Shown here: in pieces, positions 51,272-59,494 of the stretch
Layout: every line of letters begins with the position of its first letter
Position numbering within the stretch: the stretch's first letter is position 1
Notes under the pieces: generated by a model
The model's database searches: none
What the model was told of the DNA's origin: nothing
Seen by the model: the letters and a program-made list of their open reading frames with translations, nothing else
Source of the DNA: Bacteroidales bacterium
GTDB lineage: Bacteria; Bacteroidota; Bacteroidia; Bacteroidales; UBA932
Reading direction: 5' to 3'
Length of the DNA stretch: 64,000 nucleotides
Assembly: GCA_017519865.1 (NCBI GenBank)
Contig: JAFWRQ010000023.1
Coordinates: 36,259 to 100,258 of the forward strand
Program-made: the position numbers and the translations under genes

Positions 51272-52203
51272 CACTCCACGGAATTGATGTCGATGAGACC
51301 GTTCAGGAGGGCGTATACGGTCAGTCCTGCGACGGATTTGATGCCGGTCTTGCGCGTAATGTTCTTACGATGCGTGATGACCGTATAGATGGAGATATTG
51401 TACAAGTCGGCTATCTCCTTGTTCAGCAGGCCTTTGGCCACTCCGACGAGGATTTCCTTCTCGCGCTCGGACAAAGCCTCGCGCCCTTCATCGGAGTCCT
51501 TTGGCCTGCCGTACGAGCCGTTGTTTTCCAGAAGCTGGACCATGGGTTCGAGGATCTCCTCCTCCACCGCGGTATGGCGGTCGAGGTCGTATTCCAGCGA
51601 ACAGATCATGTAGAGGGCCTGCATGCGCAGGGAGGAGTCGCAGCCTTCCGGCAGCGAATTCATCACGAGGCTCTTGAGGTCGGAGATCTTCTCGTTGATG
51701 CTGTTGTGGTCGTCGGTGAAGGACTCGATCGTCGACTCGCCTCCGGCGTTGCCTTCCAGCAGCGAACGGACATAAGGCATGACATGCCTTTCTTCGAATT
51801 CGAAATGGCGGTTCAGTTCGTCCTCGTAGTCGTTGTAGAACTTCCGGAAGACTTTTTTCTGCGCTTCGTTGCAGGGGGCCAGCAAAAGGTCCAGGAGCCT
51901 GGAAAGGGATTTGAGGGCAGTGTCCAGATAGTACTCGTGGGAGCGGTGCAGATACTCGACCACGTCTTCGATGCGTCCTTCCTTCAGCATCCTCTCCGAA
52001 GGTTTGAAATGCTCGTCGATATAGAAATTGTAGAGCATCATGAAGGTCCCTGGGTCCATGGAATGCGCGCTGCACACGTCTCCGACGGTCATGTCGCCGA
52101 AATTGCCGCATACTCCCAGACGCTCCAGCAGTCCGATGACGTGGATGTTCCTGTCCACCAGCTCAGAGAGCTTGATATTTGGGTTGAACTCCGTAAGGGC
52201 CAT
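51271..52203 (-). CDS. Hemerythrin-domain LuxR-type regulator
   Basis: 310 aa. The N-terminal part (LSELVDRNIHVIGLLERLGV) resembles the ScdA/RIC N-terminal domain. A hemerythrin HHE domain follows, with His and Glu ligands in HEYYL, NRHFEFEERHVMPYV, DDHNSINEK and DLDRHTAVEEEILEP. The C-terminal LuxR-type helix-turn-helix is LSEREKEILVGVAKGLLNKE and YTVITHRKNITRKTG. A di-iron site joined to a DNA-binding domain suggests an iron-, oxygen- or NO-sensing regulator. It diverges from feoAB, a likely target. The ATG at 52203 is chosen because an upstream TTG lies within the promoter. Confidence 0.88.
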   Translation of the reverse strand: MALTEFNPNIKLSELVDRNIHVIGLLERLGVCGNFGDMTVGDVCSAHSMDPGTFMMLYNFYIDEHFKPSERMLKEGRIEDVVEYLHRSHEYYLDTALKSLSRLLDLLLAPCNEAQKKVFRKFYNDYEDELNRHFEFEERHVMPYVRSLLEGNAGGESTIESFTDDHNSINEKISDLKSLVMNSLPEGCDSSLRMQALYMICSLEYDLDRHTAVEEEILEPMVQLLENNGSYGRPKDSDEGREALSEREKEILVGVAKGLLNKEIADLYNISIYTVITHRKNITRKTGIKSVAGLTVYALLNGLIDINSVE

Positions 52204-52224
52204 TATCTGATGATTATCCGTATG

Positions 52225-52232
52225 CAAAGATA
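52225..52232 (-). promoter_or_regulatory. -7 element TATCTTTG for the hemerythrin-LuxR/queH operon
   Basis: Reverse-strand match to TAnnTTTG, 21 bases before the ATG at 52203. Confidence 0.65.
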
Positions 52233-52270
52233 GTTCATTTCAATGCTAAAAGAACCGTGCCCCCCTAAAA

Positions 52271-52288
52271 ATCCCTATAAATGGGGAT
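52271..52288. promoter_or_regulatory. Possible operator palindrome between regulator and feoAB
   Basis: ATCCC and GGGAT enclose 8 bases (TATAAATG), in the divergent intergenic region 22 bases before the feoAB -7 element. It could bind the adjacent hemerythrin-LuxR regulator; this is only a position-based guess. Confidence 0.3.
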
Positions 52289-52309
52289 AGCGCGTTGCCA
52301 AATATGCCT

Positions 52310-52317
52310 TAACTTTG
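52310..52317 (+). promoter_or_regulatory. -7 element TAACTTTG for feoAB
   Basis: Matches TAnnTTTG, 25 bases before the ATG at 52343. Confidence 0.6.
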
Positions 52318-52342
52318 TAGGCTGAAACAGCAGCATCCTGAT

Positions 52343-54691
52343 ATGACATTAAAAGACTTGAAGGTAGGGGAGTCCGCCGTCGTCAAGAGCGTCGGCGGCG
52401 AAGGTGTGCTGCGCCAGCATTTCCTGGACATGGGCCTTATCCCCGGTACCGAGGTCAGGCTCGTCAAGATGGCGCCCATGGGCGATCCCATTGAGATCAG
52501 GATACACGGTTATGCGCTGACCCTCAGGCTGTCCGAGGCCCTGAAGATCAAAGTGGACGCGGACTGCGCCCGGGAGACCGTACCGGCAGCGCCCCTCGAC
52601 GAGGATTTCGGATACAACCTTTCCCTGCATGAGCACAATGCACACCCGGGCTTCGGAGAGGAAGGCCGTTTCCACGATAAGGCGGACGAGCACCCGCTTC
52701 CGAAGGACGAGGTCCTCACTTTCGCCCTTGCCGGCCAGCAGAACTGCGGCAAGACTACGCTATTCAACCAGCTCACCGGCTCCAACCAGCATGTCGGCAA
52801 CTTCCCTGGCGTGACGGTCAGCCGCAAGGACGGCGTGATCAAGGGCTATCCCAATACCCGCGTCACAGACCTTCCGGGCATCTACTCCCTCTCGACCTAT
52901 ACCGCCGAGGAACTTGTATCCCGCAATTTCATCATAGAAGAGAAACCCAGGGCGATCATCAACATTGTCGACGCCAACAACATCGAGCGCAACCTGTATC
53001 TGACGATGCAGTTGATGGAGCTGGACGTTCCTATGGTCCTGGCCCTCAATATGATGGACGAGCTCAGGGGCAATGGCGGATCCGTCCGCGTCAACGAGAT
53101 GGAGCGCCTGCTTGGCATTCCCGTGGTCCCCATATCCGCCGCCAGCGGCGAGGGTGTCAACGAATTGGTGGAACACGCCGTCCATATCGCGAAATATCAG
53201 GAGAAACCCAAACGCCAGGATTTCTGCGACAAGAACGATCACGATGGTGCCGTACACCGCTGCCTGCACAGCCTGATGCACCTGGTGGAGGACCACTCGC
53301 AGCGCGCCGGCCTGCCGGCCCGCTTCGCCGCCAGCCGCCTTGTGGCGGGCGACGAAGTCGTGACGGCGCGCCTGGGTCTTGAACAGAATGAGAAGGAGAT
53401 GGTGGAGCACATCATAGTCCAGATGGAGGAGGAGCGAGGCCTGGACCGCCATGCGGCCATGGCGGACATGCGTTTCTCTTTCATCGGCCGTCTGTGCGCG
53501 CAGACCGTATCCAAGCCCAGTGAGAGCAAGGAATATCTCCGCAGCCTCAGGATAGACCGTACCCTGACGGGCAAATGGACTGCCATTCCCGCCTTCATCG
53601 CCATCATAGCGCTGGTCTTCTGGCTGACGTTCGACGTCATCGGCCTGTGGCTGCAGGATTTGCTGGCCGCCGGCATAGACTGGCTGGGAGGCGTCGTGGA
53701 CGACGCTTTCGTGCGCTGGGACGTCAGCGAGCCGGTACGCTCGCTGGTCGTCGACGGCATCTTCGGCGGAGTTGGCTCCGTACTCAGTTTCGTGCCCATC
53801 ATCATCGTGCTGTTCTTCTTCCTGTCAATGCTGGAGGACAGCGGATACATGGCGCGCATCGCGTTTGTCTCGGACAAACTGCTGCGCCGCCTGGGCCTCT
53901 CCGGCCGAAGCATCGTGCCGATGCTCATCGGCTTCGGATGCTCCGTGCCGGGCGTGATGGCCACCCGCACCCTGCCGTCCTCGCACGACCGTCGCCTCAC
54001 CATCCTACTCATCCCGTTCATGAGCTGCTCGGCCAAGATCGCCATCTACGGCTTCCTGGCCAGCGCCTTCTTCCCCGGAAAGGCCGGCCTGGTGATGGTG
54101 TCGCTCTATCTGCTGGGTATCGTCGTGGGTATTGTTACCGCTCTGGTTTCCAAGGTCTTCCATCATCAGAAGGACACTACTCCCTTCGTGATGGAACTGC
54201 CGGTATACCGCATCCCGAGGGCACGCAATGTATGGCATCTGCTCTGGGACAAGACCAAGGATTTCATCCAGAGGGCCTTTACCGTAATATTCGTGGCGAC
54301 GATAGTCATCTGGCTGTTGCAGTCCTTCGACTTCCATCTGAACTTCGTCGAGGACAGCAGCGAGAGCATACTCGCGTGGCTCGCGGGCCTGATCGCGCCC
54401 GTCTTCAGCCCTCTCGGGTTGGGTGACTGGCGCATCGTCACCGCCCTCATCACCGGCTTCCTCGCCAAGGAGAGCGTCGTCTCGACCATGGAAGTGCTGG
54501 GCGTGACCGCTGCCCTTACTGCGGCTACCGCAGTGCCGCTGCTGGTATTCTGCCTCCTCTATACGCCCTGCGTCGCCGCCATCGCGTCCATACGCCGTGA
54601 ACTCGGCTCGAAATGGGCGTTCTTCGTAGTGATCTTCCAGTGTGCCATAGCCTGGGTCTGCGCCCTGGCAGCCTATCTTATATTCGCATGA
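52343..54691 (+). CDS. feoB: Ferrous iron transporter, FeoA-FeoB fusion
   Basis: 782 aa. FeoA-like SH3 domain at about 1-75 (DLKVGESAVVKSVGGEG, LRQHFLDMGLIPGTEVRL), a linker, then the G domain (GQQNCGKTTLFNQLTG, VTDLPGIYSLS, NMMD) and the FeoB membrane part with gate motifs (GFGCSVPGVMATRTL, and the second Cys-containing gate LVFCLLYTPCVAAI). It imports Fe(II) across the inner membrane. The fused form is usual in Bacteroidota. The stop overlaps the start of the FeoB-associated peptide gene (ATGA). Expression may be controlled by the divergent hemerythrin-LuxR regulator. Confidence 0.96.
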   Translation: MTLKDLKVGESAVVKSVGGEGVLRQHFLDMGLIPGTEVRLVKMAPMGDPIEIRIHGYALTLRLSEALKIKVDADCARETVPAAPLDEDFGYNLSLHEHNAHPGFGEEGRFHDKADEHPLPKDEVLTFALAGQQNCGKTTLFNQLTGSNQHVGNFPGVTVSRKDGVIKGYPNTRVTDLPGIYSLSTYTAEELVSRNFIIEEKPRAIINIVDANNIERNLYLTMQLMELDVPMVLALNMMDELRGNGGSVRVNEMERLLGIPVVPISAASGEGVNELVEHAVHIAKYQEKPKRQDFCDKNDHDGAVHRCLHSLMHLVEDHSQRAGLPARFAASRLVAGDEVVTARLGLEQNEKEMVEHIIVQMEEERGLDRHAAMADMRFSFIGRLCAQTVSKPSESKEYLRSLRIDRTLTGKWTAIPAFIAIIALVFWLTFDVIGLWLQDLLAAGIDWLGGVVDDAFVRWDVSEPVRSLVVDGIFGGVGSVLSFVPIIIVLFFFLSMLEDSGYMARIAFVSDKLLRRLGLSGRSIVPMLIGFGCSVPGVMATRTLPSSHDRRLTILLIPFMSCSAKIAIYGFLASAFFPGKAGLVMVSLYLLGIVVGIVTALVSKVFHHQKDTTPFVMELPVYRIPRARNVWHLLWDKTKDFIQRAFTVIFVATIVIWLLQSFDFHLNFVEDSSESILAWLAGLIAPVFSPLGLGDWRIVTALITGFLAKESVVSTMEVLGVTAALTAATAVPLLVFCLLYTPCVAAIASIRRELGSKWAFFVVIFQCAIAWVCALAAYLIFA

Positions 54692-54846
54692 ACGCCGCCA
54701 GCATAATCATACTCGCTGCAGTCGCGGCGCTGGCCTTCCTTGCCCTGCGCACTGCGTTGCGCAAGGACGGCGGCAGCTGCTCCTGCTGTTCACAGAAGGG
54801 CAGCTGCCCGTACAGCGGCAGCAAGGAGTGTCATTGTAAGGATTAG
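54688..54846 (+). CDS. FeoB-associated Cys-rich membrane peptide
   Basis: 52 aa. One membrane helix (IIILAAVAALAFLALRTAL) followed by a Cys-rich tail (GGSCSCCSQKGSCPYSGSKE). Such peptides are encoded after feoB and may help iron transfer or FeoB assembly. The ATG at 54688 overlaps the feoB stop. The last 4 bases overlap the convergent rimM gene. Confidence 0.9.
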   Translation: MNAASIIILAAVAALAFLALRTALRKDGGSCSCCSQKGSCPYSGSKECHCKD

Positions 54847-55358
54847 ACCAGACCGTCGGGAAGATCCATGACGATCTCTCCGGCTTCAGGATCTACGGAC
54901 AGGATGAAATCCTCGTGGAGAGGTATCATCGCCTGTCCGTTTTCCGTATCCACATAGAGACAGGGATTGCCGGGAATGTCTTCGTAGTCAGTGATTTCGC
55001 CCACGCGGACGTCGCGATTGAAGAGGACCAGGCCGACGAAGTCGTCGAGCGACGGGCCTTCGTCCTCGTCCCAGCCCGCTACGCTGTCCTCCTCTGCGAG
55101 GACGGCGCGGCCGACGAGTTCTTCCGCATCTTCGAGCGAGATGACGTCGGTGAGGTGGACAATGGCCTTGTCACGGCCTTTCCTGGAGAATGAATCAAAG
55201 AAAAAGGGAACCGGCAGTCCATCGAATTCGATGAACACCGGTTCCTGTGGATCGATGTCTTCCGGCATGACGTCGCGGAATCCTAGCAGGACCCCTCCGT
55301 CCGTGCCGAAGGACTTCAGGACCTTGGCAATCTGGATCAAAGAATCAGGGCTTGCCAC
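54843..55358 (-). CDS. rimM: Ribosome maturation factor RimM
   Basis: 171 aa. N-terminal beta-barrel domain (IQIAKVLKSFGTDGGVLLGF) and C-terminal PRC-barrel-like domain (VGEITDYEDIPGNPCLYVDT, IPLHEDFILSVD). RimM helps 30S subunit assembly around S19. It is encoded 13 bases after rpsP, the common order. Confidence 0.93.
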   Translation of the reverse strand: MASPDSLIQIAKVLKSFGTDGGVLLGFRDVMPEDIDPQEPVFIEFDGLPVPFFFDSFSRKGRDKAIVHLTDVISLEDAEELVGRAVLAEEDSVAGWDEDEGPSLDDFVGLVLFNRDVRVGEITDYEDIPGNPCLYVDTENGQAMIPLHEDFILSVDPEAGEIVMDLPDGLV

Positions 55359-55371
55359 GTCCGGGGGAGGA

Positions 55372-55914
55372 TTAAGCCTCGGTGGCTTCCTCGACGGCCT
55401 CGGCAGCAGCGGCGGCAGCCTCTTCGGCGGCCTTCGCGGCGGCAGCGGCCTCAGCCTCGGCCTTCTTCTTGGCGATGGCCTCGGCCCTCTCCTGGTTCAC
55501 CTTCATCTCAGCCTCTGCGGCGGCCTTGGCCTTCGCGGCGGCGTCCTTGGTGAGACCCTGCTTCTTGGCAACGATCTTGGCGTCCCTCTGAGCCTTCCAA
55601 TCGACGTACTTCTTGTCAGCCTGCTCCTGGGTGAGAGCACCCTTGGCGACACCACCGGCGAGGTGATGGCGGAGGAGGACACCCTCGTAGGAGAGGATGC
55701 GGCGGGCGGTGAGGGTAGGCTGGGCGCCTACGTTCAGCCAGGCCAGAGCCCTCTCGGCGTCGAGGACGATGGTAGCGGGATTGGTGTTCGGATTGTACGA
55801 TCCGAGCTGCTCGATGAAACGACCGTCACGCGGTGCGCGTGAGTCTGCCACAACAATGTGGAAGAATGCGAAATTCTTCTTACCGTGGCGCTGTAAACGA
55901 ATTTTAACAGCCAT
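55372..55914 (-). CDS. rpsP: 30S ribosomal protein S16 with long Ala/Glu/Lys tail
   Basis: 180 aa. The S16 core takes up about the first 85 residues ([55 protein letters not shown]). The rest is a helical tail rich in Ala, Glu and Lys, probably a long charged helix outside the ribosome core. Extended S16 tails are known in Bacteroidota. Operon with rimM; divergent from pncB. Confidence 0.95.
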   Translation of the reverse strand: MAVKIRLQRHGKKNFAFFHIVVADSRAPRDGRFIEQLGSYNPNTNPATIVLDAERALAWLNVGAQPTLTARRILSYEGVLLRHHLAGGVAKGALTQEQADKKYVDWKAQRDAKIVAKKQGLTKDAAAKAKAAAEAEMKVNQERAEAIAKKKAEAEAAAAAKAAEEAAAAAAEAVEEATEA

Positions 55915-55973
55915 TGTGAATCTGTTTTATTAAAGTTTGTACCTAAGTCTTTCCTACCCGAGGAAAGTGGCTG

Positions 55974-55981
55974 CAAAGTTA
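55974..55981 (-). promoter_or_regulatory. -7 element TAACTTTG for rpsP-rimM
   Basis: Reverse-strand match to TAnnTTTG, with a leader of roughly 50-60 bases. It is 11 bases from the divergent pncB element, so the two promoters probably overlap. Confidence 0.55.
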
Positions 55982-55992
55982 CTGATTTTTTC

Positions 55993-56000
55993 TATATTTG
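55993..56000 (+). promoter_or_regulatory. -7 element TATATTTG for pncB
   Basis: Matches TAnnTTTG, 26 bases before the ATG at 56027. Confidence 0.65.
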
Positions 56001-56026
56001 CAAGCACTAATCAAACCCTTCGCGTA

Positions 56027-57223
56027 ATGAGACAGATTGTTACCCACTTTACCGACAACGACCTCTATACCTTCACCTGCCAGTACTACATCCTGATGAA
56101 ATATCCCCGCGCCGAAGTGGAATATTCCTTCTTCGACCGCAACGGCACGGTCTATCCCAAGGGATTCGCCGCCCTGCTGCAGGAGCAGATCGACGGAATG
56201 AAGGATGTTGTCTGCACCCAGGAGGAGGCCGACTATATGCGCGACAGCTGCTACTTCCTGCCGCTGTGGTATTTCACTTTCCTGAAGGGTTACCGTTTCA
56301 ACCCCAAGGAGGTACACATCTCGCAGGACGAGGAAGGACACCTTGACATCAAGGTACGCGGCAAATGGTTCTCCACCATCATGTGGGAGATGCCCATCCT
56401 CTCTTCCGTTTCCGAGCTCATGCACATCCTCCGCGGTGACCTCGAGTCGTATGACCCCGAACTGGAAGAGCGCCGTGCGTGGGACAAGGCCGTGCAGATT
56501 TTCTCCAACGGCCTGACCTTCGGCGACATGGGCACTCGCCGCCGCCTGAGTTTCGAGCATCAGGAGATGGTCATCCGGACCATGAAGACCGTGTATGAGT
56601 CGCAGGAGTGGCCAGGCATCTTCACCGGTACGAGCAATGTCTGGCTCGCAATGAAATACGGCACCAAGTGCCTCGGCACAATGTCGCACCAGCTCATCTC
56701 GTTCGAAGAGAACGTTAGCGGCGTGTTTGAGTGCAACTTCAACGTAATGAGGAAGTTCAGCGACGTCTACGACGGCGACAACGGTATCTTCCTCTACGAC
56801 TGCTTCGGCGACAAGGTCTTCTTCTCCAACCTCTCCAAGCGTATGGCCATGATGTACAAGGGCCTCCGCGTGGACAGCGGAAACGAGGAGGAGCAGACCG
56901 AAAAGATCATAGAGAAGTACAAGTCCCTCGGCATCGACCCCGCCACCAAGCAGGTCGTGTACTCCAACGGTCTCAATGTCGACCGCGCCATCGAGATCCA
57001 TAAGTACTGCGCCGGCCGCGTCCAGGACTCTTATGGCGTCGGCACGTTCCTGACCTGCGACGTGACCAACTGCAAGCCTATGAACATCGTCGTCAAACTC
57101 ATCAAGGGCCGCATCACGGAGCTTCGCGAATGGCACGATTGTGTCAAGCTTTCCTGCGACAAAGGCAAGACTCTCGGCAATCCCGACAAGTGCGCCTACC
57201 TCCAATCCGTCATCGGAGACTGA
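56027..57223 (+). CDS. pncB: Nicotinate phosphoribosyltransferase
   Basis: 398 aa. It joins nicotinate to PRPP to salvage NAD in the cytoplasm. Seen: the N-terminal TDNDLYTFTCQYYILMKYP, FSNGLTFGDMGTRRRLSFEH with the conserved His, GTSNVWLAMKYGTKCLGTMS, the phosphate-binding area DSGNEEEQ and VYSNGLNVDRAIEIHKY. The start at 56027 is chosen because the family begins MRQIVTHF-like and the promoter lies upstream. Longer in-frame starts would include the promoter. Confidence 0.95.
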   Translation: MRQIVTHFTDNDLYTFTCQYYILMKYPRAEVEYSFFDRNGTVYPKGFAALLQEQIDGMKDVVCTQEEADYMRDSCYFLPLWYFTFLKGYRFNPKEVHISQDEEGHLDIKVRGKWFSTIMWEMPILSSVSELMHILRGDLESYDPELEERRAWDKAVQIFSNGLTFGDMGTRRRLSFEHQEMVIRTMKTVYESQEWPGIFTGTSNVWLAMKYGTKCLGTMSHQLISFEENVSGVFECNFNVMRKFSDVYDGDNGIFLYDCFGDKVFFSNLSKRMAMMYKGLRVDSGNEEEQTEKIIEKYKSLGIDPATKQVVYSNGLNVDRAIEIHKYCAGRVQDSYGVGTFLTCDVTNCKPMNIVVKLIKGRITELREWHDCVKLSCDKGKTLGNPDKCAYLQSVIGD

Positions 57224-57251
57224 CCGGTTTCAGCAGTTTTTTGCCAAAATG

Positions 57252-57282
57252 TTTGCGAATTAAATTATTCGCCGTATATTTG
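57252..57282 (+). promoter_or_regulatory. Full Bacteroidota promoter for tRNA-Leu, with inner palindrome
   Basis: TTTG (57252-57255), 19 bases, then TATATTTG (57275-57282): an exact TTTG-N19-TAnnTTTG match, 15 bases before the tRNA. The spacer contains the palindrome GCGAAT-N6-ATTCGC (57255-57272), which might be an operator. Confidence 0.8.
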
Positions 57283-57297
57283 CAATCCCAAACGACT

Positions 57298-57383
57298 GCG
57301 GTAGTGGTGAAATGGTAGACACGCTACTTTGAGGGGGTAGTGCCCGTTGGGGTGTGTGAGTTCGACTCTCACCTACCGCACCA
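57298..57383 (+). tRNA. tRNA-Leu(GAG)
   Basis: Acceptor GCGGTAG/CTACCGC, D arm with TGGTGAAATGGTAGACACG, anticodon loop TTGAGGG (anticodon GAG), long variable arm and T arm GTGAGTTCGACTCTCAC. CCA is encoded at 57381-57383. It reads CUC/CUU leucine codons. The last seven bases also begin a 56-base repeat found again at 59495. Confidence 0.95.
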
Positions 57384-57432
57384 AAATCGGCTTCAGAGCG
57401 TCTCTGAGGCCGATTTTCTTGTTTTTGGCGAC
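57377..57432 (+). repeat. 56-base repeat, copy 1 (tRNA-Leu 3' end plus terminator)
   Basis: Runs from the last 7 bases of tRNA-Leu (CGCACCA) to GGCGAC. Identical to 59495-59550 except for one base (C at 57388, A in the other copy). Confidence 0.95.
57383..57417 (+). terminator. Terminator of tRNA-Leu within the repeat
   Basis: A 16-pair stem (AAAATCGGCTTCAGAG with CTCTGAGGCCGATTTT, one G-T pair) and a CGT loop, followed by CTTGTTTTT. Confidence 0.85.
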
Positions 57433-57908
57433 TTCCTTTCGGAATGTACTGGCGTATCAGCCCGTTCGTGTTTTTGTTTGCACCCCGCTCCCAAGAGTGA
57501 TATGGGCGTGCGAAGTAGAACTCGGCATCGAGTCCCTTCGCAATCTCTTTATGGCGGGCGAATTCCTTTCCGTTGTCAGCCGTTATCGTGTGTGTTTTGT
57601 CCCTATAGGGTAGCAGCGCTTCGATTGCCGTACTGGCCATAGATGATGAAACGCCTTACCGTCCGCTTCATTTCGGCAGTGAACTTCAGGTAGTGTCGCC
57701 TGGTCTTCATCCTCCTTTCGTATTTTTTCTGAGCCAGCTGCCATCGGTACCGATGGTATCCTCTCATGTCGCAGTTCCTACGGATCTCACGGCTCACTGT
57801 ACCTGTGCTGACCCCTATTACTTCTCCAATCTCCCTTAGGCTCATTGGTCTCTGCAGCAACCTCTCTATCGTAAATCGTTGCTCCCTTGTCAGATGCTTG
57901 TATCCCAT
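57433..57908 (-). pseudogene. IS30-family transposase remnant
   Basis: Two in-series fragments on the reverse strand. The N-terminal part (57908 to about 57608) holds the helix-turn-helix (GYKHLTREQRFTIERLL, SLREIGEVIGVSTGTVSREI). The second part, in another frame (about 57640 to 57433), holds the last DDE-domain motifs (TITADNGKEFARHKEIA, FYFARPYHSWERGANKNTNG, LIRQYIPKG). The middle of the catalytic domain is missing, and the C-terminus stops exactly where repeat copy 1 begins. It is too damaged to work. Confidence 0.9.
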
Positions 57909-58102
57909 CCTCTGTCGCTTTTTCTGGTTATGACAGTAAAGTTATACTATCAAGCTTCAAAGCGTTGCACTTCAGAGTAGAATCCAGCTCGTAGAACTCT
58001 GGCAATGGCAGTGTCAAGGACAGGACATCTCGGTCAAAGTAGTAACGGTTCCTTCCGTTTGAGTGTTCGCCGGAGCTGTTCCCTTTTGTTTCTCCCGCGG
58101 GA
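57909..58102. other. Non-coding region beside the IS30 remnant
   Basis: No gene is seen. The part near 57960-57985 (CAAAGCGTTGCACTTCAGAG) may be the outer end of the IS element, since such ends lie shortly before the transposase start, but no matching other end was found. Confidence 0.35.
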
Positions 58103-58453
58103 TTAGAGGCGGGGTTTGAGGATTACCCTGACTACAACGGAGGCGAGGTAGATGATGATACCGTAGATGACGGGAATCAGGGCGACCTTGAGTCCGCCGA
58201 AAAGGACGCCGGGGGAGATCAGGTCGAAGATGCCGGAGACGGTGTTGGAATCGAGCGCCCCCGCAACTTCTTGCAATGCCTGGAACATCTGCATCAGTCC
58301 CAGCACGAAAGACAGGAAACCGAAGATAAGGGCGAATTCACCGATTTCCTTCACCCAGCGCGGAGCTTTCCATGCAGCAAAGAAAATGGCGACCAGCAGG
58401 ACAGTGAGAGTGGCCATGAATGCAGGGCCTCCTGCGACAAACAATCTGAACAT
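58103..58453 (-). CDS. MotA/TolQ/ExbB-like membrane protein
   Basis: 116 aa with three membrane helices (PAFMATLTVLLVAIFFAAW, FALIFGFLSFVLGLMQMFQAL, FGGLKVALIPVIYGIIIYLA). The second and third resemble the core of MotA/TolQ/ExbB proton channels. It stands alone without a TolR/ExbD partner gene nearby. An upstream start at 58480 is possible. The proton-channel role is inferred from similarity only. Confidence 0.65.
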   Translation of the reverse strand: MFRLFVAGGPAFMATLTVLLVAIFFAAWKAPRWVKEIGEFALIFGFLSFVLGLMQMFQALQEVAGALDSNTVSGIFDLISPGVLFGGLKVALIPVIYGIIIYLASVVVRVILKPRL

Positions 58454-58487
58454 AAGGCAAATATTTAAGTGGTTGAACATTCTGACG

Positions 58488-58495
58488 CAAAAGTA
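58488..58495 (-). promoter_or_regulatory. -7 element TACTTTTG for the ExbB-like gene
   Basis: Reverse-strand match to TAnnTTTG, 34 bases before the ATG at 58453. Confidence 0.55.
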
Positions 58496-58590
58496 GCGGA
58501 AGGCTTTCTTCCTTCCAAGCCGAAACCCTACGTATGGATGTTAAAACCCCATTTTCATGTCCCATGATAGACGGAGAATGTTTTTTGTGC

Positions 58591-58598
58591 TATTTTTG
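58591..58598 (+). promoter_or_regulatory. -7 element TATTTTTG for the LytTR gene
   Basis: Matches TAnnTTTG and ends 8 bases before the ATG at 58607. Confidence 0.6.
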
Positions 58599-58606
58599 TG
58601 ATTGCA

Positions 58607-59344
58607 ATGAAGCGTCTTCTGGTCATATCGTACTGGGTAGTCTCCACCCTTCTGGTGGCGATAGTCCTTTCAAGTTTCGAGTATAAGTTCCTGGAAGCGC
58701 TGTTCGTCGGAACGATGTTCCTCCCGGGAGCATTGGCCGCCAAGTTCTTTTTCCCGAAGGTGAACTTCAAGGACAGGGTCTCCGGAATAAGGGATACGGT
58801 TTTCATCGTCCTCGGAATCCTGTTGGCGGAAGTCCTGCTCTTCCTGGTGGCCCATTTCTATATCCTCACCTTCCGGGAAGGTCAGAACGGTCGGTTCCTG
58901 AATATGTCTGAAATCCCGCAGCCTCTCACCAATCCCGTCTTCATCGCGCTGATCCTGACGGCGCTTGCGGCCGGGGCCTATTTCTTCGAGTCCTGGCTTG
59001 ACAGGAAGCGGCCGGAAGAGTCGGGCCCGATCAGGTTCGTTTCGGGGCGGAAACCGGTGAGCCTGCCGCTTGACGAGATCCTCTACGTCGAGTCCAACGA
59101 CTCCGTAACCACCGTCGTCGCGACCGATGGACGGCGTTTCAAGAACAAGACTCCCATATCCCAATGGGAGGCGAACCTCCAGCCGCACTTCATCCGCATC
59201 CACCGCTCCTACCTCGTCAACAGGACGGCCGTGACCGGCATCGACGTCGACATACTATACGTCGGTGACACCCAGCTCCCCATCTCCCGCAAGTACAAGG
59301 ACAAAGTCAACGAAAAAACGGCCCCGGAACTCCGGAGCCGTTAG
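58607..59344 (+). CDS. Membrane-bound LytTR DNA-binding regulator
   Basis: 245 aa. Four membrane helices (about 5-25, 31-50, 66-88, 108-128: for example RLLVISYWVVSTLLVAIVLS and TVFIVLGILLAEVLLFLVAH) are followed by a LytTR DNA-binding domain (about 145-240: LPLDEILYVESNDSVTTVVA, HFIRIHRSYLVNRTAVTGID). There is no response-regulator receiver domain, so it is a one-component membrane regulator. Its targets may be the neighbouring receptor genes, but nothing proves this. Confidence 0.85.
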   Translation: MKRLLVISYWVVSTLLVAIVLSSFEYKFLEALFVGTMFLPGALAAKFFFPKVNFKDRVSGIRDTVFIVLGILLAEVLLFLVAHFYILTFREGQNGRFLNMSEIPQPLTNPVFIALILTALAAGAYFFESWLDRKRPEESGPIRFVSGRKPVSLPLDEILYVESNDSVTTVVATDGRRFKNKTPISQWEANLQPHFIRIHRSYLVNRTAVTGIDVDILYVGDTQLPISRKYKDKVNEKTAPELRSR

Positions 59345-59365
59345 GACTTAAAGTGCGGAAAATTC

Positions 59366-59494
59366 TTAGAAGACCCACTTCCAGCCGAGGCAAGGCATGA
59401 CGTTGAAGGCCTTGCCGGTGGTGAACTCGAGCCCGCCGAAGTCGTAGAAAGTCTGGAAGTTGGTCTGGGCCTTCGCTCCTTGAGCGAAGAACAG
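59366..59494 (-). pseudogene. Gene fragment, possibly DUF5020-like secreted protein
   Basis: About 43 residues remain open to a stop at 59366: FFAQGAKAQTNFQTFYDFGG looks like the end of a signal peptide and the mature start of a DUF5020-type protein, and FNVMPCLGWKWVF resembles the C-terminus of that family. The middle seems deleted and the start is replaced by repeat copy 2. The family assignment is tentative. Confidence 0.4.

Noticed and set aside
57433-59494. Active integrated element between the two 56-base repeats
   Set aside because: No integrase, relaxase or excision gene is present; only the att-like repeat hypothesis was kept.
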